A stretch of 64,000 bases of DNA from an uncultured Flavobacteriaceae bacterium (GTDB lineage Bacteria > Bacteroidota > Bacteroidia > Flavobacteriales > Flavobacteriaceae). Positions 55,890 through 64,000 of this stretch are shown one piece after another. How positions within the stretch are numbered: position 1 is the first letter of the stretch; every line of letters starts with the position of its first letter. Under the pieces are notes generated by a model. That model ran no database searches. It worked only from the letters and a program-made list of their open reading frames with translations, and was not told where the DNA came from. Both the position numbers and the translations under genes were made by a program. The DNA lies in contig CANLWG010000004.1 in assembly GCA_947494715.1 (NCBI GenBank), positions 124,001-188,000 of the forward strand, written 5' to 3'.

Positions 55890-57388
55890 TGTCCATGAAA
55901 AAACTGCTGCCCCTAATTCTATGCACCCTAATTTTTGCTTGTAAAACCGAGAAAAAGGAAGAACCAACTAAACCTAATATTGTCTTCGTCTTTGCTGATG
56001 ATATGACATACACCGCTCTAAATGCATTAGGCAATGATGAGGTAGAAACATCAAATTTAGATCGTTTGGTAAAAAATGGTACCAGTTTTACCCATGCCTT
56101 CAATATGGGTGGATGGAACGGTGCCATTTGCGTGGCATCCCGCTCCATGATTATTTCTGGGCGTAGCATTTGGGATGCGCAAAAAATGGCGACGAGTTGG
56201 TCCCAGGGCAAGGAAATGGAAAAGACATGGGGGCGATTGATGGAAAAATCCGGTTACGAAACTTACATGACCGGAAAGTGGCATGTAAAAGCTCCCGCCG
56301 ATAGTGTTTTTCAAAACGTAGTACATGTGCGTCCTGGAATGCCCCGTGATTCCTGGAGCCATCAGGGTACCATTCCTATAATAAACGAAATGCTCAAAGA
56401 TGGAAGTTCAGAATCGGAAATTCGGTCGGTAGGCTATAACAGGCCTTTAAATGAAAATGATACGGTGTGGTCTCCCACCGATAAAGGATACGGTGGCTTT
56501 TGGCAAGGAGGAAAACATTGGAGTGAAGTTCTAAAAGACGATGCACTAGGCTTTTTAAATAGGGCAGGGGAGAGTGACAAACCATTTTTCATGTATCTTG
56601 CCTTTAACGCGCCCCATGATCCCAGACAAGCTCCCCAAGAATATTTGGACAAATATCCTCTGGAGAATATCAGCGTACCTAAAAGTTTTCTACCCGAATA
56701 TCCTTTCAAGGACGGTATTGGCAATGGCCCCGATCTTCGGGATGAAGCCTTGGCACCTTTTCCTAGAACGGAATATGCCGTAAAAAAACATATCCAGGAA
56801 TATTATGCCTTGATTACTCATTTGGATGATCAGATCGGTCAAATTTTACAAGGCTTGGAAGCTACTGGAAAAAAGGATAATACCTATATCATATTTACCG
56901 CCGATCATGGACTATCGGTTGGTCGGCATGGTCTTTTGGGGAAGCAATCCCAATTTGATCACAGCATCCGTGCCCCTTTTATAATTGTAGGGCCTGATAT
57001 CCCTAAAAATAAAAAGGTAGAAGCCGATATCTATCTGCAAGATGCCATGGCCACAAGCTTGGATTTGGCTGAAATTGAAAAGCCACAATACATCTTTTTT
57101 AATAGTGTCTTGCCCTTGCTTAACGAACAGAAAGAAAATCAGTACCCATCTATCTATGGTAGCTATGTGGATACCCAAAGGATGATTCGAAAGAAGAATT
57201 TCAAATTAATGGTATATCCGAAGCTGAAGAAAGTATTGTTGTTCGATCTACAGAACGACCCCGAGGAGATGAACGATATATCGGAGAATGAAGAATATGA
57301 GGAAAAAGTGGATGAATTGTTTCAAGAATTATTGAAATTGCAGAAAGAGATGAGGGATACCTTAGACCTATCCCATATTCGTGTGTGA
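55889..57388 (+). CDS. Sulfatase (lipoprotein) with CVASR active-site motif
   Basis: 499 aa; LIFACKTEK lipobox; PNIVFVFADDMTYTALNALG, CVASRSMIISGRS, TADHGLSVGRHGLLGKQSQFDHSIRAPFIIVGP; TAATG coupling with the upstream gene. Confidence 0.9.
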   Translation: MSMKKLLPLILCTLIFACKTEKKEEPTKPNIVFVFADDMTYTALNALGNDEVETSNLDRLVKNGTSFTHAFNMGGWNGAICVASRSMIISGRSIWDAQKMATSWSQGKEMEKTWGRLMEKSGYETYMTGKWHVKAPADSVFQNVVHVRPGMPRDSWSHQGTIPIINEMLKDGSSESEIRSVGYNRPLNENDTVWSPTDKGYGGFWQGGKHWSEVLKDDALGFLNRAGESDKPFFMYLAFNAPHDPRQAPQEYLDKYPLENISVPKSFLPEYPFKDGIGNGPDLRDEALAPFPRTEYAVKKHIQEYYALITHLDDQIGQILQGLEATGKKDNTYIIFTADHGLSVGRHGLLGKQSQFDHSIRAPFIIVGPDIPKNKKVEADIYLQDAMATSLDLAEIEKPQYIFFNSVLPLLNEQKENQYPSIYGSYVDTQRMIRKKNFKLMVYPKLKKVLLFDLQNDPEEMNDISENEEYEEKVDELFQELLKLQKEMRDTLDLSHIRV

Positions 57389-57496
57389 ACTATGTCCGTC
57401 AAGTGAATCTAAAAGCAAATTCTTTTGTCATTTTTATAGTATGATTTTTTACAAATACGTACCTTTATTCTAAACAAACCACCTATACTATTACCC

Positions 57497-58825
57497 ATGC
57501 AAAAGTCAAATTCTTCCTCCAAAAAAAGTCAAAAATCCGACCATCAGATTTCCCGTAGAAAATTTATCTCAAGAACCACTTTGGCCGCTGGGGCTGTTAG
57601 TATTATTCCGCGCCATGTTCTGGGTAGGGGGTTCGTTGCACCAAGCGATAAAGTAAACCTAGGATTTATAGGTTTAGGAAAACAGACCACGGGTCTGGCA
57701 CGCGTTTTTTTGGAAAACACTAAAGACGCCCAAATAGTAGCCGGTTCCGATGTATGGACCACTAAAAAAGATTGGTTTAAGGGATATGTGGAACAAATGT
57801 ATGCCGAGAAAAGACAACAGACAGGCTATAAAGGAGTCAGAACTACCGGGTATTATAAGGAAATTCTGGACAGGAAAGATGTGGACGCGGTTATCATAGC
57901 CACTCCAGATCATTGGCATGCCATTCAGGCGATTGATGCAATGAATGCAGGCAAGGATGTTTTCTGTGAAAAACCGATGACCCAACGTATTAAAGAGGGT
58001 ATTGATATGGTAGAAACAGTCCGTGGAACTGAACGAATTGTACAGGTCGGCAGTATGCAACGTTCCTGGGAAAAATTCAGAAAGGCCTGTGAGTTGGTCA
58101 GAAATGGCTATGTTGGGGAAATTTCAAAAGTCTTGGTAAATGTTGGTGACCCAGCTATTCCCTTCAATATGGAAACCGAGCCCACGCCCAAGGAGGTAGA
58201 TTGGAATGCATGGTGTGGCCCGGCACCATTGTTGCCCTACAATCATCGTCTTTCCCCACCTACCAGTGACCCTTTCTTCCCGGATTGGCGAAAGTTTGAG
58301 GAAACTGGCGGCGGTATTTTAACTGATTGGGGTGCTCATATGTTCGATATTGCCCAGTGGGCCTTGGGTATGGATCATACCGGTCCGGTACGTTATATTC
58401 CTCCAAAGGACAGATCTGCCGTCCGGGGCATGCGTATGTTCTATGAAAATGGTATTGAGATGGTACATGAGGATTTTGAAAAGGGATGGGGTGTCCGCTT
58501 CATAGGAAGTGAAGGTACCCTGGATGTAAGTAGAAGCTATTTGGAAACCAATCCTGAAAACATTCTTACCGCGGAACTCAAAGATTCTGATACCCGGCTC
58601 TATAATTCCAACGACAACCACTATCAAGATTGGTTGGATGCCATAAAAAATCGTACCCAGCCCATTTGTGATGTGGAGACAGGCCATCGTTCGGCGACCA
58701 TAGGCAATATATGTAACATCGGGTATGATTTAGGCCGTACATTGGAATGGGATCCCGTGGAGCAACATTTTAAGGGTGATGCTGGCGCAAACACCTTGAT
58801 GAATCGCGTGAACAGGGAGTTTTGA
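57497..58825 (+). CDS. Gfo/Idh/MocA family oxidoreductase with Tat-like signal
   Basis: 442 aa; SRRKFISRTTLAAGA Tat motif, VNLGFIGLGKQTTG, DAVIIATPDHWHAIQAIDAMNAGKDVFCEKPMTQRIKEG. Confidence 0.94.
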   Translation: MQKSNSSSKKSQKSDHQISRRKFISRTTLAAGAVSIIPRHVLGRGFVAPSDKVNLGFIGLGKQTTGLARVFLENTKDAQIVAGSDVWTTKKDWFKGYVEQMYAEKRQQTGYKGVRTTGYYKEILDRKDVDAVIIATPDHWHAIQAIDAMNAGKDVFCEKPMTQRIKEGIDMVETVRGTERIVQVGSMQRSWEKFRKACELVRNGYVGEISKVLVNVGDPAIPFNMETEPTPKEVDWNAWCGPAPLLPYNHRLSPPTSDPFFPDWRKFEETGGGILTDWGAHMFDIAQWALGMDHTGPVRYIPPKDRSAVRGMRMFYENGIEMVHEDFEKGWGVRFIGSEGTLDVSRSYLETNPENILTAELKDSDTRLYNSNDNHYQDWLDAIKNRTQPICDVETGHRSATIGNICNIGYDLGRTLEWDPVEQHFKGDAGANTLMNRVNREF

Positions 58826-58837
58826 TCTAGGAAAGGA

Positions 58838-59713
58838 TTAGACCAAAGAGCGTTCCCGTCTGAATTCCGCTGGGGTTTTCCCGGTTGTTTTTTTAAAGAT
58901 CCGTGTGAAATACGAAGTATTGCCCCAACCCGTCTTTTCCGCAATTTCCTTGATGGAGTTTTTTGTGGTCAATAATAAAGTTTCGGCACGTTCCACCCTT
59001 TTGGTCTGCAAATATCTACTTGGACGTATGCCATACTTTTGTTGAAATACCCTGGAAAAATGGTCGGCGCTCAAATGGCAAAAAGTTGCGAGATCGGCAA
59101 CCCCCAGATCTTCATGAAGATGCTCGCCTATATAGCTAAGAACGTCATTAAAATTGTTCTTTGGATTCATTTTAGTACTGTTGGCATTGCGGATAAATCG
59201 GGAGAACAAAAGTTGCAGTAGTGCCTGTGTTTCGATAAATGCCGGGGTGGACAGGTTTTCATTCATTTTCTCAAAACGGGATAACGACTCCCGGTTGTCA
59301 TAGACCTTGGGATTGTCGTCCTTTAATGAGCGGTCGGGATTGAGCTCTAATAGACGTTTGAAATAATGGACGTCCATTTCAGTGGCTTTCGATTCGTAGA
59401 TAAAATGTTTTAAGTTATAAACGGACAGGCCGTTGCCCACTTCTTCCAAAAAACTAATATAATATTGTTCGTGATAGATATCGCACTGGTAACGGCTATA
59501 GGTGTAGCTCGGTACCAAATATAAATGTCCCGTCTTAAAATCAAATTCTTGATAACTATGATAAATCTTTGCCGTACCCTTAGTGATCAAGTACAAGCGA
59601 GAAAATGGACTAATGACATTGTCATAGTCCCAAGAAGTATCCAGTTTGGCATAACCGATATTAAGTAATGTCAGTTTTAAGGACTGCAAGGTTTTATGCA
59701 TTTTTTGAACCAT
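58838..59713 (-). CDS. AraC family transcriptional regulator
   Basis: 291 aa; LGVADLATFCHLSADHFSRVFQQKYGIRPSRYLQTKRVERAETLLLTTKNSIKEIAEKTGWGNTSYFTRIFKKTTGKTPAEFRRE. Confidence 0.94.
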   Translation of the reverse strand: MVQKMHKTLQSLKLTLLNIGYAKLDTSWDYDNVISPFSRLYLITKGTAKIYHSYQEFDFKTGHLYLVPSYTYSRYQCDIYHEQYYISFLEEVGNGLSVYNLKHFIYESKATEMDVHYFKRLLELNPDRSLKDDNPKVYDNRESLSRFEKMNENLSTPAFIETQALLQLLFSRFIRNANSTKMNPKNNFNDVLSYIGEHLHEDLGVADLATFCHLSADHFSRVFQQKYGIRPSRYLQTKRVERAETLLLTTKNSIKEIAEKTGWGNTSYFTRIFKKTTGKTPAEFRRERSLV

Positions 59714-59928
59714 GGGGATTATCGGATTTGATACACCACTAAATTACATCTTTTTGGTCTTTCAACTGCTATAAACCCCTATTTGGTAAGTTAAAGGGGA
59801 TAATTGCAATACATGCTAGGATGATGTAAGATAACAATATGACATCGGAAAAGTACAACCCATAGCCTGATTTGTGCAAGAATAGATAGCGGTGAAGTAC
59901 TAATTTTGATGGTTAGGTAAATGAGCAA

Positions 59929-62900
59929 ATGAAAATGGTAAGGATACGGTGTGCATTTTTGTTTTTAGGACTTTTAACCCTCTTCTCTTGTGGTGGCCCG
60001 GATTTACCGGAATCGGTAGAACTGGCATATGAAAGACTTCCTGAAAAAATAGACTTCAACCAACATGTAAAACCAATTCTGTCGGACAAGTGTTTTATCT
60101 GCCACGGGCCGGATAAGGCAAAGGTAAAGGCGGGACTGCAACTACATTTGCCCCAATTGGCCTATGCCGAATCGGAGAATAACCCCGGAACTTTTTCTAT
60201 TAAACCGGGTAATCCCGGTAAAAGCGAGGTCGTAAACCGCATCCTTTCGGATGACCCAGAAATGGTAATGCCAGAACCGGAATCTCACCTTAAACTTACG
60301 GATTATGAAAAGGCGATGTTGGTCAGATGGATAGAAGAAGGTGCCGAATACAAGGATCATTGGGCTTTTATTTCTCCGGAAAAGTCTGAAGTTCCAAATA
60401 TGGGCCAAGGGCAGCATATTGAAAACCCTATCGACAACTTTGTGCAGCTTAGACTGCAACAGGAAGGATTGGGACCCTCGGAGAAAACGGACAAGGAAAC
60501 GCTGTTGCGTAGAGTCACCTTCGATTTAACAGGATTACCACCCTCTTTGGATGAAATGAGCGCTTTTTTGGAGGATAACTCCTCGGACGCCTATGAAAAA
60601 GTTGTAGATAGGTTATTAAATTCTTCCCATTATGGAGAGCAGATGGCCTTGGATTGGATGGACCTGGCCCGTTATGCCGATACACATGGGTATACTGTAG
60701 ATCGCTATCGTGATGTATCCGTGTGGCGTGATTGGGTAATTAAGGCCTTTAACGAGAACATGCCCTACGATCAATTTTTGGAATGGCAATTGGCCGGTGA
60801 CATGATGCCCAATGCGTCCAAGGAACAAATTTTGGCTACTACCTTTAATAGGTTACATCCCCAGAATTTGGAAGGCGGTATCGTTGATGAGGAATTTCGT
60901 TCGGAATACGTTTCGGATAGGACCAATGTTTTGGGCGAAGGCCTCATGGGACTTACCATGGCCTGTGCGAAGTGTCATGACCATAAATATGACCCCATTA
61001 CCCAGAAGGACTATTTTGAAATGTACAGCTTTTTTAACAACGTTAATGAATCAGGTCAGATTCCTTGGGATTGGTCCATGCCCGTACCTACTTTGATGCT
61101 TCCTACTAAAGAGCAAGAGAAATTTTTATCATACGTTGACGGTCTCATAGAGGGGAAGGAGAAAAGTATTGAAAACGTAATAGCAAGTGAAAGTGGCGAC
61201 ACGGAAAAGTGGGTTACATCCGAAGGCTATAAAAAGATTAATGCTCAGAACTCTCCGGATAAACTTCTTGCCAAAATCGATTTTACCAAAGGACAACTGC
61301 ACAATAGACTAAATCCATCCCAAAAAGGGACGATGAAGCGACAATACGCCCCAAAACAAGTTGCGAATATAGTTGAGGGCAAGTCGGGGAAAGGATTGAA
61401 ATTGGATGGGGATGCCTGGTTGGATATGGACAGGATCGGGATCTTCCAACGGCATCAGCCTTTTAGTATTGGTATTGCTATCAACATTCCGGAAGATTTG
61501 GAGAACGGGGTTATTTTCCACAAGAACCATGGTACTAGGTTGCATAGCTACCGAGGCTATCACCTGGCATTAAGGGAAAACAAATTGGAATCGATGTTGG
61601 CACATGTATGGCCGGATAATGCTATAGTAGAATTGAGCTTACAAGAAGTCCCAAAGAATACATGGGTACAATTGACCATGACTTATGATGGTTCTAGCAC
61701 CTCTGATGGCCTAAAGATTTTCATGGACGGTATAGAACTTAAAACTGAGATCGAGGTAGATAATTTGTATAAGGACATCATCTTTAATGCCTATGAGGAT
61801 TTTATTTATGACAAGCCCATTGAACCTGGCCTGCAGATTGGGGCACGATGGAGAGGTAAAGGTATAGGTGGGGCCATAGTAGATGATATTTTGGTCTTTG
61901 ATAAGGAACTGACCCAAGTTGAGGTATTGCAAATTTCAAATCGGGATGCGTTGACGGCGTTGCTTTCAAAATCACCTGATCAGCTTTCCACGGACGAAAA
62001 AGCACATTTGGCCCAGTATCATCTCGCCAATTATTCCAAAGCGTTTCGAAACTCCCTAACGGAACTTGAAAAGAGCAGAAAGATGTATGTGGATAGCGTA
62101 GATCGTGTACAAGAGGTTATGGTAATGAAGGAGATGGACCGACCACGGGAAACCTTTGTCTTGGAACGGGGCCAGTATGATGCCTATGGGGAGCAAGTAC
62201 ACCCCGGCACACCTGAAAAAATATTCCCCTATCCCGATAGCCTTCCCAAAAACCGACTGGGATTGGCCAAATGGGTAACCCATAAAAAGAATCCCCTAAC
62301 GGCACGCGTTGCGGTAAACCGATATTGGCAAAATATATTTGGTACTGGAATCGTAAGAACCGCGGAGGATTTTGGAAATCAGGGCGAACTGCCTAGTCAT
62401 CCTGAACTATTGGACTGGCTGGCTATACAATTCGTAGAATCGGGCTGGGATGTAAAATCCTTGCATAAACTTATGGTAATGTCCCATACCTATCAACAGT
62501 CCTCGTTGGCCGGAGAAGAATTGATGGGCAAAGACGGAGAGAACCGTTTATTGGCACGAGGGCCGTCAAAACGATTAACCGGGGAAATGCTACGGAATAA
62601 TGTCTTGGCGGCTTCAGGATTGCTGAATAGGACAATTGGCGGTAAAAGTGTTAAGCCCTATCAACCCGAGGGGCTTTGGAAAATAAATGGAGCACACTAT
62701 GAGGAAGACAAAGGGGAAAAATTATACCGAAAAAGTATGTATACAATCTGGAAGCGATCGGTACCCCACCCGACCATAGCCACTTTTGATGCTCCAGAAC
62801 GCTCAATCTGTACGGTACGGAGGCAAGAAACGAATACACCATTGCAAGCGTTGGTACTCCTCAATGACCCCACCTATGTGGAAGCCGCCAGGGTGCTGGG

Positions 62901-63177
62901 GAAAAATATGGCGGAATACAAAACGATTCAAGAGGGAATAACCAGGGTGTTTAGACAGTTGACCGGAAGAAAAATAGGGCAAGATGAATTGAAGTTATTG
63001 GCAGACCTACAAAGAGATGAACTTGAAAATTTCAAACATAATCCACCTAAGGCCAAAGGATGGTTGAATACAGGGGAATTCCGTATCGATTCCAATGATG
63101 ATGCCGCCTTGGTAGCGGCCAATGCTGTAGTGGCCAGTACGATTATGAATTTGGATGCCACAATTACAAAAAGATAA
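59929..63177 (+). CDS. PSD1/planctomycete-type cytochrome C + DUF1549 + LamG-like + DUF1553 protein
   Basis: 1082 aa; DKCFICHGPDKAK (CxxCH), CAKCHDHKYDPI, VTFDLTGLPPSLDE, RVAVNRYWQNIFGTGIVRTAEDFGNQGELPSHPELLDWLA, RRQETNTPLQALVLLNDP. Confidence 0.93.
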   Translation: MKMVRIRCAFLFLGLLTLFSCGGPDLPESVELAYERLPEKIDFNQHVKPILSDKCFICHGPDKAKVKAGLQLHLPQLAYAESENNPGTFSIKPGNPGKSEVVNRILSDDPEMVMPEPESHLKLTDYEKAMLVRWIEEGAEYKDHWAFISPEKSEVPNMGQGQHIENPIDNFVQLRLQQEGLGPSEKTDKETLLRRVTFDLTGLPPSLDEMSAFLEDNSSDAYEKVVDRLLNSSHYGEQMALDWMDLARYADTHGYTVDRYRDVSVWRDWVIKAFNENMPYDQFLEWQLAGDMMPNASKEQILATTFNRLHPQNLEGGIVDEEFRSEYVSDRTNVLGEGLMGLTMACAKCHDHKYDPITQKDYFEMYSFFNNVNESGQIPWDWSMPVPTLMLPTKEQEKFLSYVDGLIEGKEKSIENVIASESGDTEKWVTSEGYKKINAQNSPDKLLAKIDFTKGQLHNRLNPSQKGTMKRQYAPKQVANIVEGKSGKGLKLDGDAWLDMDRIGIFQRHQPFSIGIAINIPEDLENGVIFHKNHGTRLHSYRGYHLALRENKLESMLAHVWPDNAIVELSLQEVPKNTWVQLTMTYDGSSTSDGLKIFMDGIELKTEIEVDNLYKDIIFNAYEDFIYDKPIEPGLQIGARWRGKGIGGAIVDDILVFDKELTQVEVLQISNRDALTALLSKSPDQLSTDEKAHLAQYHLANYSKAFRNSLTELEKSRKMYVDSVDRVQEVMVMKEMDRPRETFVLERGQYDAYGEQVHPGTPEKIFPYPDSLPKNRLGLAKWVTHKKNPLTARVAVNRYWQNIFGTGIVRTAEDFGNQGELPSHPELLDWLAIQFVESGWDVKSLHKLMVMSHTYQQSSLAGEELMGKDGENRLLARGPSKRLTGEMLRNNVLAASGLLNRTIGGKSVKPYQPEGLWKINGAHYEEDKGEKLYRKSMYTIWKRSVPHPTIATFDAPERSICTVRRQETNTPLQALVLLNDPTYVEAARVLGKNMAEYKTIQEGITRVFRQLTGRKIGQDELKLLADLQRDELENFKHNPPKAKGWLNTGEFRIDSNDDAALVAANAVVASTIMNLDATITKR

Positions 63178-63192
63178 AAACAGACCAAAGTT

Positions 63193-64000
63193 ATGTGTCA
63201 CAATCACGACATTTTAAAATCGAACAATAAGGACTTACAACAGATAGAACAGCAATGGGATAGAAGGAATTTTTTGACCAAGACTTCCCTTGGCTTGGGC
63301 GCTCTGGCTTTAGGTTCCCTATTAAATCCGGAAAAGGCCCTTGGCTCCATGAAGAGCTTTGGTGGGAACAGTGCTAACTTGTTTACTAAAAACAGACTGG
63401 GGCTTCCCCATCATTTGCCCAAGGCCAAACGTATTGTTTATCTTTTCCAGAGTGGTGGACCTTCACAATTGGATATGTTCGATTACAAACCGAAACTGAG
63501 GGATATGTTCGGGAAGGACTTACCGGATTCCGTCCGACAGGGACAGCGCCTTACGGCGATGAGTGCCGAACAAACTACTTTTCCAATCGCACCCTCCATT
63601 ATGGATTTTAAACAATATGGGGAGTCACGGACTTGGGTGAGTGAATTGATGCCGCATACCGCTGAAGTAGTCGATGACCTATGTTTTGTAAAATCCATGC
63701 AGACCGATGCTATTAACCATGATCCTGCCATCACCTTTCTCCAGACGGGAAGTCAACTACCGGGTAGACCGTCTATTGGAGCTTGGCTGAGTTATGGGCT
63801 TGGGTCGGACAATGATAACTTGCCCACTTTCATTACGTTAATAACCAAAGGCATGGGCGGCCAACCTTTGTATTCACGCTTATGGGGCAACGGTTTTTTA
63901 CCGACCGAGCATCAAGGCGTACAGTTCCGATCGGGGAAAGACCCCGTATTGTATTTAAGTGACCCTGAAAACTATGATGGCAATGACCGCAGAAAAATGT
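63193..64000 (+). CDS. DUF1501 domain protein, truncated by window end
   Basis: Open frame from ATG 63193 (MCHNHDILKSNNKDLQQIEQQWDRRNFLTKTSLGLGALALGSLL...RIVYLFQSGGPSQLDMFDYKPKL) to the window end; absent from the ORF track because it lacks a stop. Confidence 0.9.
   Translation, partial: MCHNHDILKSNNKDLQQIEQQWDRRNFLTKTSLGLGALALGSLLNPEKALGSMKSFGGNSANLFTKNRLGLPHHLPKAKRIVYLFQSGGPSQLDMFDYKPKLRDMFGKDLPDSVRQGQRLTAMSAEQTTFPIAPSIMDFKQYGESRTWVSELMPHTAEVVDDLCFVKSMQTDAINHDPAITFLQTGSQLPGRPSIGAWLSYGLGSDNDNLPTFITLITKGMGGQPLYSRLWGNGFLPTEHQGVQFRSGKDPVLYLSDPENYDGNDRRKM

Noticed and set aside
55831-56211. 126-aa minus-strand ORF
   Set aside because: Shadow ORF across the coupled sulfatase genes.
1-64000. Integrated element at the tRNA-His gene
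   Set aside because: No integrase, transposase, att-like duplicate of the tRNA 3' end or phage genes seen near 36.4 kb or elsewhere.

Overview
The window looks like a chromosomal segment from a marine Bacteroidota/Flavobacteriaceae genome. This is judged from protein content and TAnnTTTG-type -7 promoter boxes; no database search was run. From left to right it contains: (i) the 3' edge of a class I lanthipeptide-type (split LanB) locus; (ii) a compact six-gene minus-strand operon (RidA, DSD1-like PLP enzyme, class III aminotransferase, 3-hydroxyacyl-CoA dehydrogenase-like protein, M19 dipeptidase, neutral-ceramidase-like hydrolase) with a divergent AraC regulator; (iii) a second ceramidase-like gene plus MOSC protein, whose upstream region shares a bipartite sequence element with the first operon; (iv) a sulfatase x3 / SSS symporter / PIG-L deacetylase cluster that includes an unannotated 33-aa single-TM microprotein ORF; (v) a housekeeping block (MscS, lipoprotein, Maf, KdsC-like, DUF2520, CcsBA, MATE, Cys/Met PLP enzyme, BshB1, TPR histidine kinase, tRNA-His, M28 peptidase); (vi) an orphan C-terminal SusD fragment; (vii) a complete glucuronate-to-pyruvate/G3P catabolic set (uxaC, SDR-type mannonate oxidoreductase, uxuA, kdgK, kdgA), with a telomere-like heptamer tandem repeat between two of the genes; (viii) a GH2 / HTCS / sulfatase x2 / Gfo-Idh-MocA / AraC / PSD1-DUF1553 / DUF1501 polysaccharide-utilisation-like segment running off the right edge. 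No CRISPR array, rRNA, transposase or phage genes were seen. Best candidates for something new: the six-gene aminolipid/D-amino-acid-like operon with its shared cis element, and the 33-aa coupled microprotein.
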